Position numbers and translations under genes: made by a program
Origin: a virus
IMG/VR virus record: IMGVR_UViG_3300034092_001651
Coordinates: 1 to 37,440 of that record
Length of the DNA stretch: 37,440 nucleotides
Strand: one strand, 5' to 3'
Notes under the pieces: model-generated
What the model was told of the DNA's origin: nothing
Databases searched by the model: none
Seen by the model: the letters and a program-made list of their open reading frames with translations, nothing else
Shown here: in pieces, positions 14,444 to 20,709 of the stretch
Layout: each line of letters opens with the position of its first letter
Numbering within the stretch: the first letter of the stretch is position 1

Positions 14444-15001
14444 TTAATAAATCACAAAGTCCGTAATCCTGAAGTATGAGGTAGGGTTAATTACTCGCGT
14501 CCGTGCCCAAACGCCATCACCGTCATGCTGAGAGCCTCGAAGCCCCGAGCTTGTATTCCCTTCTACAGTCGTGCCCTTTTTCCCTTGCCATTTATCTACT
14601 ATCCCTGCATGACCAAAGGGAGTAGTTCCCCTTCGCCATACAATGATCGTGCCCGGTGGTAGTGTCATGTTTTTGGTAATGACTTCCGTAGCCTTTATGG
14701 TTTTATTCCGAGTAGCAAAGTGCCTAGCAAGCCCTGATCCTGTAAACGGCAAGCCTTTGACCCCTGCAGAGTCTAAGCAAAAGTTCACGAAACTTGCACA
14801 CCATTGAGCGCCCCTCGGGCTCTTGGTCGAAGCTTGAAAGCGGCGAACCCAGTAGCCCCCGTTATTGCCCTCTTCTTTCGTACCGATAAAGCCCTTGGCA
14901 ATTAGCAGAACCTTAGGACTGACTGAAGCAGAGAGCGGCTGTAATGATGTTAGCAGACAAGTAAAGAGCGTAAGCGATAGGATTTTGTGCGATAATTTCA
15001 C
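14444..15001 (-). CDS. Exported CHAP-domain endolysin
   Basis: The protein has 185 residues. The start is GTG 15001, with an AAGGAGGT ribosome site eight bases upstream, embedded in the preceding gene. Residues 1-25 are a cleavable signal peptide (KILSLTLFTCLLTSL, then ASVS). The CHAP (NlpC/P60-like) catalytic set is visible: QWCASFVNFC (C68), FGHAGIV (H131) and VEGNT (E147/N149). It should cleave peptide bonds in peptidoglycan after export by the Sec system, which suits a Gram-negative host. It overlaps the holin candidate by 89 bases, so the two are translationally coupled. Confidence 0.88.
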   Translation of the reverse strand: MKLSHKILSLTLFTCLLTSLQPLSASVSPKVLLIAKGFIGTKEEGNNGGYWVRRFQASTKSPRGAQWCASFVNFCLDSAGVKGLPFTGSGLARHFATRNKTIKATEVITKNMTLPPGTIIVWRRGTTPFGHAGIVDKWQGKKGTTVEGNTSSGLRGSQHDGDGVWARTRVINPTSYFRITDFVIY

Positions 15002-15179
15002 GAGTATTTACCTCCTTGATTAAGTACGAATCCACAAACCACGCCGCCCCTACTGCAAGTGCATACTTGCTAAGACCGACCGCGAATGTGCTAAAACTCC
15101 CATCTCCCACGCCTAAGGTCGCACCAAGTGCAATAACTGATAATGCGACCAAAGGGACAAAGGTCTTCAATGCATCCAT
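14913..15179 (-). CDS. Putative holin, three membrane segments
   Basis: The protein has 88 residues; AGGAA lies upstream of the ATG. Hydrophobic segments lie at about 7-24, 33-51 and 68-85, with one acidic/basic loop (LIKEVNTREIIAQNP), the class I holin layout. Its 3' end overlaps the start of the exported CHAP lysin by 89 bases and includes that gene's ribosome site. With an exported lysin it would depolarise the membrane and time lysis. Assignment by topology and context. Confidence 0.65.
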   Translation of the reverse strand: MDALKTFVPLVALSVIALGATLGVGDGSFSTFAVGLSKYALAVGAAWFVDSYLIKEVNTREIIAQNPIAYALYLSANIITAALCFSQS

Positions 15180-15190
15180 TGTGATTATTC

Positions 15191-15826
15191 CTAAATAGAA
15201 ACTAAAATACGTCTAAGCTGTGGATTAAATTGCTTAGACTCTAGAACTGTATATTCCGTTGTTGTTATTCCGCTCTTGGATTCTGTATCCAAAAGCGAAG
15301 CCTGAAACTTAGTCCAGTTTTCCTCTTGCCATTTGTCATAGTTCTCACGGTCATGGTCATCACTGTAGAACCAGCCCTCCCTTCTTGCAAAGCCTGTCAA
15401 TACGCATCTCCAATATAGATCGTCATCGTCAACGGCCCAACCCCAGTATTCATTGGAGTAGCCGTTTATTTTGCGGTATGACTCTTTGTCAAATAGCGTA
15501 ACTCCACCAAAGTAAGCACGGTAAGGCATATCCCATTCGTATTGTTCTACATACCTTGCCAAATGAGTCGGCGTAAAGACTGGTGAATAGTCCGCGTCTT
15601 TGGCGTACATATCCACGTCATGAAAGCAAAAGTAATCAGCATGCTGAGACTCTATGAATCCGATGTTTTTCATCATACCGGTATTGAATAGCTTGCCCTC
15701 TTCTTGCTCTACAATGGTAATGCCAAACTCTAAGCCTTGAGCCTCAAGCGTCTTGAATAAGTGAGGCACTTGCTTGCGAATGTGAGCCTCGCGATTCCGG
15801 TAGGGAATAATTACTTCAAGTCTCAT
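15191..15826 (-). CDS. GT7-family (beta-1,4-galactosyltransferase-like) glycosyltransferase
   Basis: The protein has 211 residues and matches the B4GalT fold through most of its length: VIIPYRNREAHI (5-16), FGITIVEQEEGKLFNTGMM (34-52), FCFHDVDM (DVD at 70-72, metal site), YFGGVTLFDKESYRKINGYS (105-124) and EYWGWAVDDDDLYWR (126-140). In animal enzymes the last motif is WGWGxEDDD; here Ala-Val replaces Gly-Glu, with four Asp. It should transfer a sugar (Gal, GalNAc or similar) from a UDP-sugar. There is no signal or membrane anchor, so it acts in the cytoplasm. The acceptor is unknown. It lies between SSB-related genes and the holin. Confidence 0.88.
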   Translation of the reverse strand: MRLEVIIPYRNREAHIRKQVPHLFKTLEAQGLEFGITIVEQEEGKLFNTGMMKNIGFIESQHADYFCFHDVDMYAKDADYSPVFTPTHLARYVEQYEWDMPYRAYFGGVTLFDKESYRKINGYSNEYWGWAVDDDDLYWRCVLTGFARREGWFYSDDHDRENYDKWQEENWTKFQASLLDTESKSGITTTEYTVLESKQFNPQLRRILVSI

Positions 15827-16083
15827 TCCAAGTTCTCCAATACATAAAACTCCGCCTTTACCATCGCATCGTTTAGACTCATATTACGGAATCTAAGCTC
15901 CAAAGCATAACGGCCTGTTATCTTGTTGGTTAACTTCAGCTTCCATCCCGAACCTGCGAGAAACAGGCGCGCCTCGAAAGGCACGCCGTTTTTCATTATC
16001 TCGGTCTTGAAGTCTTTATCTTTGAGCTCCTCCCAATCAAGGGTAGGCATCTCATCAAAGCTATCGTCAAAATGGTATAGCAT
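15823..16083 (-). CDS. Unknown 86-residue protein
   Basis: An acidic N-terminus (FDDSFDEMPTLDWEELKDKDF) is followed by an alternating strand/helix part (EARLFLAGSGWKLKLTN, LNDAMVKAEFYVLENL). No family was recognised. It overlaps the SSB gene end by 17 bases and the galactosyltransferase-like gene by four bases, so it belongs to the same transcript. The acidic start could mimic DNA or bind a basic partner; that is speculation. Confidence 0.6.
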   Translation of the reverse strand: MLYHFDDSFDEMPTLDWEELKDKDFKTEIMKNGVPFEARLFLAGSGWKLKLTNKITGRYALELRFRNMSLNDAMVKAEFYVLENLE

Positions 16084-16390
16084 CGGGAACCTCTACAGGC
16101 GCGGGCTTGTTTTCATAAATCTTAGCGAGTTTGATACTTGTGATGTATCCAATCCCGCCCTCTTTCTTTTGGTATTCCTTACCGCCGACAAAGCCCTCTG
16201 CAGTTACTTGCATTCCTACCGGATACCCTCGCATGAGTTCGACCTTGTCATTAATCGCCTCGAATTTGATAAACTCGGGATACTTACTTGTCGAATCCTT
16301 TACCACGATCTCCGCTTTGGTGAATTTATCGGAATACTTTACAGGCGCTCCGACATACACTACCTCGCCGCTAATCTCAATCTTTGCCAT
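16067..16390 (-). CDS. Single-stranded DNA-binding protein (OB fold, DUF3127-like)
   Basis: The protein has 107 residues. The strand pattern MAKIEISGEVVYVG, AEIVVKDSTSKYPEFIKFEA and GMQVTAEGFVGGKEYQ follows the DUF3127-type OB fold common in Bacteroidota. The C-terminus is a linker ending DAIPF, close to the DDIPF tip by which bacterial SSBs recruit PriA, RecQ, exonuclease I and others. It likely coats replication intermediates and recruits host enzymes. Partner genes here are a primase, helicase and Sak4-like annealing ATPase. Confidence 0.82.
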   Translation of the reverse strand: MAKIEISGEVVYVGAPVKYSDKFTKAEIVVKDSTSKYPEFIKFEAINDKVELMRGYPVGMQVTAEGFVGGKEYQKKEGGIGYITSIKLAKIYENKPAPVEVPDAIPF

Positions 16391-16958
16391 TCTCTTCGCT
16401 CCTAGAAATGTATAACCATGACTTGCCGATTATTTGCAAGTCCGTAAAATATGTATCTACTGCAGTCTTTACGCCTTCATGCGTCGTATAATCGTGACCG
16501 CCGATCATACCGCCCGGCTTGAGCTTCGGTAGCCATAACTCAATATCTACGCAAACCGAGTCGTAATCATGTGAGCCGTCGATAAAGATAAAGTCTACGC
16601 TCTGCTTTTTGAACTTCTTTGAAGCTTCTCCGCTTGGCATATCCAAAGTCTTGACTATCGACTTAACAGGCTCGATGTTAGTCAGGTACTGACCGCGAAG
16701 CTCACCGCTTTGAGTCGCATAGTCGTAGTGAGCCGATACGGGATTGCGGTGCTCTTCAGAGCCTAAGAAGTGATCTACTGCATAGTAAGTGATAGCCTTC
16801 CCACTATTCATGATCTCAACGCCCGCAAACGCGGCGCTCTTGCCCTTCCAGGCTCCGATCTCTACAAACTTAGCGCCGTCTTCGGCTTTGTCAATAGCGA
16901 GTTTGATTATCTCTTCGTAGTCAAACCAGCCGTGGATGTTATGGTAGTAATGATTCAT
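16377..16958 (-). CDS. Class I SAM-dependent methyltransferase
   Basis: The protein has 193 residues. Motif I is FVEIGAWKGKS (about 32-42). The later part reads DFIFIDGSHDYDSVCVDIEL (motif II-like) and KLKPGGMIGGHDYTTHEGVK, the standard pattern of Methyltransf_24-type enzymes. Such phage proteins often act on sugars or peptides rather than DNA; no DPPY is present. It precedes the SSB gene with a 14-base overlap and lies close to the GT7 gene, so a role in glycan modification is possible but unproven. Confidence 0.82.
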   Translation of the reverse strand: MNHYYHNIHGWFDYEEIIKLAIDKAEDGAKFVEIGAWKGKSAAFAGVEIMNSGKAITYYAVDHFLGSEEHRNPVSAHYDYATQSGELRGQYLTNIEPVKSIVKTLDMPSGEASKKFKKQSVDFIFIDGSHDYDSVCVDIELWLPKLKPGGMIGGHDYTTHEGVKTAVDTYFTDLQIIGKSWLYISRSEENGKD

Positions 16959-16971
16959 AAGTGTAATATAC

Positions 16972-17292
16972 TCAAATATCTATGGACTTTACAAATTCTT
17001 CAAAATTTCTTATTATGCAATATCGATAACCTGCATTCTCTACTTGGCTTTGCCACCACTTTTGGCGGTCTGTTTGGCGACCAGTCGGAGTCTTAAACTC
17101 CAAGAATATCGGACCGCTCTTGGATAGGTAAGTCATATCTGCAACTCCAGAGATCATACCCATCACCTTTAGTTGAGCGCCGTGCCTCGCATCGCGTGGG
17201 TTATTGTGATTCATGTACAAAAGCCCGCGCTCTTCAGGGCGCGCGTTCCAATGCCATGTAAAACAGTGCGCTTGTAATTGTTGCTCACTCAT
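16972..17292 (-). CDS. VRR-NUC domain nuclease
   Basis: The protein has 106 residues. It shows the compact VRR-NUC pattern: an early Glu/Gln helix (SEQQLQAHCFTWHW), a basic loop (NPRDARHGAQLKVMGM), GVADMTYL (catalytic Asp, about residue 52), FLEFKTPTGRQTDRQKWW (ExK, about 64-66), and a final hydrophobic strand (YRYCIIRN). The family acts as structure-specific endonucleases, for example Holliday junction resolvase-type. It likely resolves replication or recombination intermediates before packaging. Confidence 0.85.
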   Translation of the reverse strand: MSEQQLQAHCFTWHWNARPEERGLLYMNHNNPRDARHGAQLKVMGMISGVADMTYLSKSGPIFLEFKTPTGRQTDRQKWWQSQVENAGYRYCIIRNFEEFVKSIDI

Positions 17293-17446
17293 TCAGCAAA
17301 TAATCCATCATTGCGTAAAACTTCGGGCTCCATCTTAGTAACTCTGCAAGCCAAGCAAAGAGCATAATACGCGCCGTATCATGAGACACGCCGTATTCCA
17401 TGACTATGTCATCGATCATATCGTTAAGCCATTGCTCGGTAGTCAT
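17285..17446 (-). CDS. Small 53-residue helical protein
   Basis: The ORF starts at ATG 17446 and stops with TGA at 17285-17287. The sequence begins MTTEQWLNDMIDDIVMEYGV and is helical and acidic. It overlaps the nuclease upstream by four bases and the VRR-NUC gene downstream by eight, filling an otherwise empty 150 bp in a gap-free operon. That context supports it as real. No family recognised. Confidence 0.65.
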   Translation of the reverse strand: MTTEQWLNDMIDDIVMEYGVSHDTARIMLFAWLAELLRWSPKFYAMMDYLLNE

Positions 17447-17856
17447 TTTGGTAATATATTGAAAGTTGAGATATCAAATATTATTCTTTTACCAGTCTTG
17501 GTCAAGACTTTTTTATCATCAGGTAAATCATTAAGGACATCCAAATATTGCCAATAGACAATCTCATCGTCAGTATCATACACGAATAATACTGCCCTTG
17601 CATCTATACGCTTTGCAAACTCAAGTCTTTTCTGCATTTGATACGGCGGTAATCCATGACCGTCAAAAGGGTAGTCGGGTAATCGCTTTGTAAACTTCTC
17701 TTGTGACTTCACTTCGCATATAAAGTAATTACCATCCTTTTCGCAGACTATGTCTATTTGCATAAAGTCGTATTTACTCTTTGCAAGATAATCCCTAACA
17801 ATACCCTCGCCAATAAAGCCCTTGCGTATTTCTTCCAATGAATTATCAAAGTTCAT
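17443..17856 (-). CDS. PD-(D/E)XK-type nuclease
   Basis: The protein has 137 residues. The active-site pattern is GFIGEGIVRDYL (Glu helix, about 13-24), MQIDIVCEKDGNYFICEVKS (Asp about 34, ExK about 48-50), then a Q-containing helix (PPYQMQKRLEFAKR). This matches restriction-endonuclease-like/Mrr-like small nucleases. It directly follows the DNA methylase (four-base overlap), so it could be a restriction partner or a junction nuclease used by the phage. Fold call good, role open. Confidence 0.75.
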   Translation of the reverse strand: MNFDNSLEEIRKGFIGEGIVRDYLAKSKYDFMQIDIVCEKDGNYFICEVKSQEKFTKRLPDYPFDGHGLPPYQMQKRLEFAKRIDARAVLFVYDTDDEIVYWQYLDVLNDLPDDKKVLTKTGKRIIFDISTFNILPK

Positions 17857-19025
17857 AATCTGCTCTTAATTAAATCAACATACTTACTCTCTATCTCTAT
17901 CCCAGTGCATTTTCTATTTGTATTCTTTGCCGCCACTAATGTACTTCCACCACCAGCAAAAGGATCAAGAATTAAGTCATTCTCTTTTGTGCTTTTCTTA
18001 ATCAAATATTCTAGCATATCCAAGGGCTTCTCCGTTGGGTGAATCATCTTTGCAGGGTCGCATCGGTTGTAATAAAGAATATCTCTATCCCTTGTACCGT
18101 TTAAATCTCGCCATACTTTATTAACACCAAAATATACCACATCAAAAGACTTACCATAAGACTTCAAATCTCCCATTCCAATAACACGCCTGTCCCATAT
18201 AAGTATGTTTTTCAATGTTAAGTATTTCTCAATTATTGGTCGTAATTCTCCAATATAATCTATACTTCCAAATAGGTAAAAGTGAGCATCTTCTTTTAAG
18301 TGCTTTACTGATTTCGATAGTACACTTTCAAAAAGCTCGATAGTATCATCAATCTTATCATTAGCAATCTTTTCTTTATCGCTCCATCCGGACTTAAAAT
18401 CCATGCCGTACGGCGGATCACTTAACAAAAGATCAAACTTTGGTCCGTCGTAACTTTGCAAGTATTCTCTTGAATCTGCATGAATGATAATCTGGTCTAT
18501 ATTTTTGGGCTTGATTTCAGCATTGAAAGTGGTCTTAGCTTCTTCAAACTTAAATTTCTTATCCCTCTCTTTCACCACCTGTAGAACCGCCGTTCTTGTA
18601 GCAAGATCATCATTCTCTCGTGCCTCTTGCTTAATCTGCTCGACTATCTCTTTGTTTGCGGCAAGGGTTTGAAAGCGGTGCACTTGTTTTCTATCAAAGC
18701 CTAATTTCTCAACGGCTTGTTCTTTGGTTTCTAACCTTGTTCCAGTGGTGGAACGAGGTTGCAAATCCGTTCTTGCTCCACTCGCCTTTGGCATCCTTGC
18801 CAATATCTCACCAATCTTTACCTCGGCATCAAGAAGCGCCTCGGCTAACATTTGAGCCTCTTCTTTCTTTTGCTGGCGAACGCCCTCGGCTACATCAAGC
18901 TTATCAAGTGCCTTGATACCAGCCCTCACCATCGCGAGCTTATCGCGTCCAACAAGCACAAACTGAGCAAGGTCTTCAATCTTGCTCGGTAAATTACTCT
19001 CTACTCTCATCACTCCATTACTCAT
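17853..19025 (-). CDS. DNA methyltransferase (N6-adenine/N4-cytosine type) with N-terminal helical domain
   Basis: The protein has 390 residues. The C-terminal part is a beta-class amino-methylase: LLLSDPPYGMDF (DPPY at 203-206) comes first, then HPTEKPLDMLEYLI and the SAM site LILDPFAGGGSTLVAAK (354-361). The first 150 residues are helical and resemble ParB/regulator-like extensions (KIGEILARMPKASG; KLGFDRKQVHRFQTLA, which looks like a helix-turn-helix). It probably methylates phage DNA, protecting against host restriction; the extension may give DNA binding. Overlaps the helicase and nuclease genes by four bases each. Confidence 0.88.
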   Translation of the reverse strand: MSNGVMRVESNLPSKIEDLAQFVLVGRDKLAMVRAGIKALDKLDVAEGVRQQKKEEAQMLAEALLDAEVKIGEILARMPKASGARTDLQPRSTTGTRLETKEQAVEKLGFDRKQVHRFQTLAANKEIVEQIKQEARENDDLATRTAVLQVVKERDKKFKFEEAKTTFNAEIKPKNIDQIIIHADSREYLQSYDGPKFDLLLSDPPYGMDFKSGWSDKEKIANDKIDDTIELFESVLSKSVKHLKEDAHFYLFGSIDYIGELRPIIEKYLTLKNILIWDRRVIGMGDLKSYGKSFDVVYFGVNKVWRDLNGTRDRDILYYNRCDPAKMIHPTEKPLDMLEYLIKKSTKENDLILDPFAGGGSTLVAAKNTNRKCTGIEIESKYVDLIKSRL

Positions 19026-20443
19026 ACCAAATGCCTCGTTTTATCTTTGTGAATAAATAACCAGCCTCTCGCATATCCCATCGCATCTCGGTAGTCTTCG
19101 GCTTCGCTTCGCAACTTACATAAACTTTGCAGAACATACAAAGGATGCAACTTACCCGCCTTGGTTAGTGCAATCCAATCCGGCAAGCCTCCGAGCTTAG
19201 CCATCTCGCGAGCCTCATGCTTTGTCAATATAACTAACTCTTCCAGAACTTCGCGCTCTGTTTTCGGGATAAGTTTTCCACACTCCGAGCAAACTCTTGC
19301 ACTGGCATATATGAACGCGTCGCAATGAATGCAATTCTTGTAAACTGCTAAACCATCCCGTTTCTTCTTTGGCGGCTTAGTCCAATCTCTCGAATCATCC
19401 CACATGCCAAAGCGGTAAAGGTTATTCCCGAAGTCAAGCACCGTGAATTTGTCCTTACCCTCGCAAGTCCGAGACCCTCGACCTACCATCTGCAAGAAAA
19501 GAGGCAGAGACTTAGTAGCTCTGTATAGAATGACCGTCTCAATGCTCGGTTCGTCAAAGCCCGTGGTAAAAAGTCCTACATTGATTAAAACCGCGCCGTT
19601 GGTCTCTTTATACCACTTAAGAGCGTTTCGCCTCGCCTCGCGCCCCGCAGATCCGTCCAATGATATTACAGGGTGCCCCGCCTTCTCGAATTCTGCATAG
19701 AGTTCGGCCGCGCTCTTCAAATTCGGCGCAAAAGCTATCGCCTTTGTCCCTGGTGTCCATCGTTGGTAGTTTTGCACCGCGCCCTTGAATATCTGCATTC
19801 GTGAGTATTCGGCTCCTAATGAATCAGCATCAAAGTCATTGCCTTTGGTTTTTACGCCGCTTAAGTCAATCGGCACGGAATAGTATGAAGGCTTGGCAAG
19901 GTAGCCATCGGAGATAAGACTCGGAATAGTCGAAGCCTCTACCATGTGAGAATACAAGTCAGTCAACGGCGTTCCCTTCCCTTCGCGGTATGGTGTGGCC
20001 GTCGCTCCGAGTACTCTCGCATGAGAGGGAAGAAGAGGGAAGAGCTTGTCAAATGTTCGCTTATGGCATTCATCAAATATGAATAAGTCCACCGAGTTTA
20101 GCAGTTCGCTGTAGATCCGCTGTTCAGCTCGGCGGTATATCGTCTCGATCATAGCCACAAAGATTCGCTGACTTGAGTTAACTCTGGTAGTCTCGGCTGT
20201 AATAAGCTCGGGAACGATAGCAAGGTTATTAAGCGCCCCGCCTGCTTGCCATAGTAGCTCGCCTCGGTCGGTCAAGATCATGACTCTTTTGCCTTTCTGC
20301 AATGCGCTTTGTGCAATAGCAGAGAACATTATTGTCTTTCCAGCTCCGGTCGGAGCGCAAAGAATTACAGCGCGGTGACCATCGGCAAAGGCTTTGCGTA
20401 GGTTCTCAATTGCATCGGCTTGGTATTTTCGTAGTTGTATCAT
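19022..20443 (-). CDS. DEAD/DEAH (SF2) helicase
   Basis: An ORF is open to 20491, but ATG 20443 (MIQLRKYQADAIENL) gives the normal start, 473 residues. Motifs: Q-like RKYQ, motif I CAPTGAGKT (31-37), motif Ia ILTDR, motif II FDECH (124-127), motif III GATATP, and motif VI QMVGRGSR. A zinc-ribbon-like CIHC ... CSEC lies in the C-terminal third. Resembles phage replicative/repair SF2 helicases of the RadD/UvsW type. It lies immediately downstream of the iteron array at 20444-20676, whose repeats run up to its start codon. Confidence 0.88.
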   Translation of the reverse strand: MIQLRKYQADAIENLRKAFADGHRAVILCAPTGAGKTIMFSAIAQSALQKGKRVMILTDRGELLWQAGGALNNLAIVPELITAETTRVNSSQRIFVAMIETIYRRAEQRIYSELLNSVDLFIFDECHKRTFDKLFPLLPSHARVLGATATPYREGKGTPLTDLYSHMVEASTIPSLISDGYLAKPSYYSVPIDLSGVKTKGNDFDADSLGAEYSRMQIFKGAVQNYQRWTPGTKAIAFAPNLKSAAELYAEFEKAGHPVISLDGSAGREARRNALKWYKETNGAVLINVGLFTTGFDEPSIETVILYRATKSLPLFLQMVGRGSRTCEGKDKFTVLDFGNNLYRFGMWDDSRDWTKPPKKKRDGLAVYKNCIHCDAFIYASARVCSECGKLIPKTEREVLEELVILTKHEAREMAKLGGLPDWIALTKAGKLHPLYVLQSLCKLRSEAEDYRDAMGYARGWLFIHKDKTRHLV

Positions 20444-20676
20444 GTGGTAAGGTGGTAAGAGTGTGGTAAGCAATTTTTTTACTCTTACCACACTTTAAGT
20501 TCTTAAAAATTATTGAGTTACACTATTATGTGGTAAGTGGTAAGAGAATATATATATATATATATATTATATATAGTATAGTAAGTGCAATCACACACAT
20601 AAAAAATGCTAGGAAGTTTTAGGGCGTTTTTTACCTCTAGTCTTACCACACGCCACAATGGCGAAAAATTGACGAA
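20444..20676. other. Putative origin of replication / iteron control region
   Basis: This 233-bp region has no supported gene, in a genome with almost no gaps. It contains five forward GTGGTAAG copies and two reverse CTTACCAC copies, and an A/T-only tract of alternating AT at 20547-20575. A 10-bp inverted repeat (20461-20470 with 20484-20493) can form a hairpin. It is placed between the primase and helicase genes. Five of the seven copies extend to TGTGGTAAG, whose complement CTTACCACA shares the CCACA half of the DnaA box. Origin use is inference; operator use is the alternative. Confidence 0.6.
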
Positions 20677-20709
20677 TTAACCGTAACTGCTGAAATTTGA
20701 TGTGGTAGG
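20444..20709. repeat. GTGGTAAG iterons (5 forward, 2 reverse, 1 imperfect)
   Basis: Forward copies lie at 20444-20451, 20452-20459, 20463-20470, 20530-20537 and 20537-20544. Reverse copies lie at 20484-20491 and 20642-20649. An imperfect copy (TGTGGTAGG) at 20701-20709 lies inside the 3' end of the primase gene. The first two are directly abutting and the last two forward ones share one base. I saw no such cluster elsewhere in the window. Confidence 0.9.

Noticed and set aside
14444-15001. SAR (uncleaved anchor) endolysin
   Set aside because: The N-terminal segment is followed by an AxA-like cleavage site (SASVS) and looks like a normal cleavable signal peptide, though this cannot be settled from sequence alone.
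20444-20491. Longer helicase start at 20491
   Set aside because: The extra 16 residues are encoded by the repeats and have no ribosome site; ATG 20443 fits the family start.
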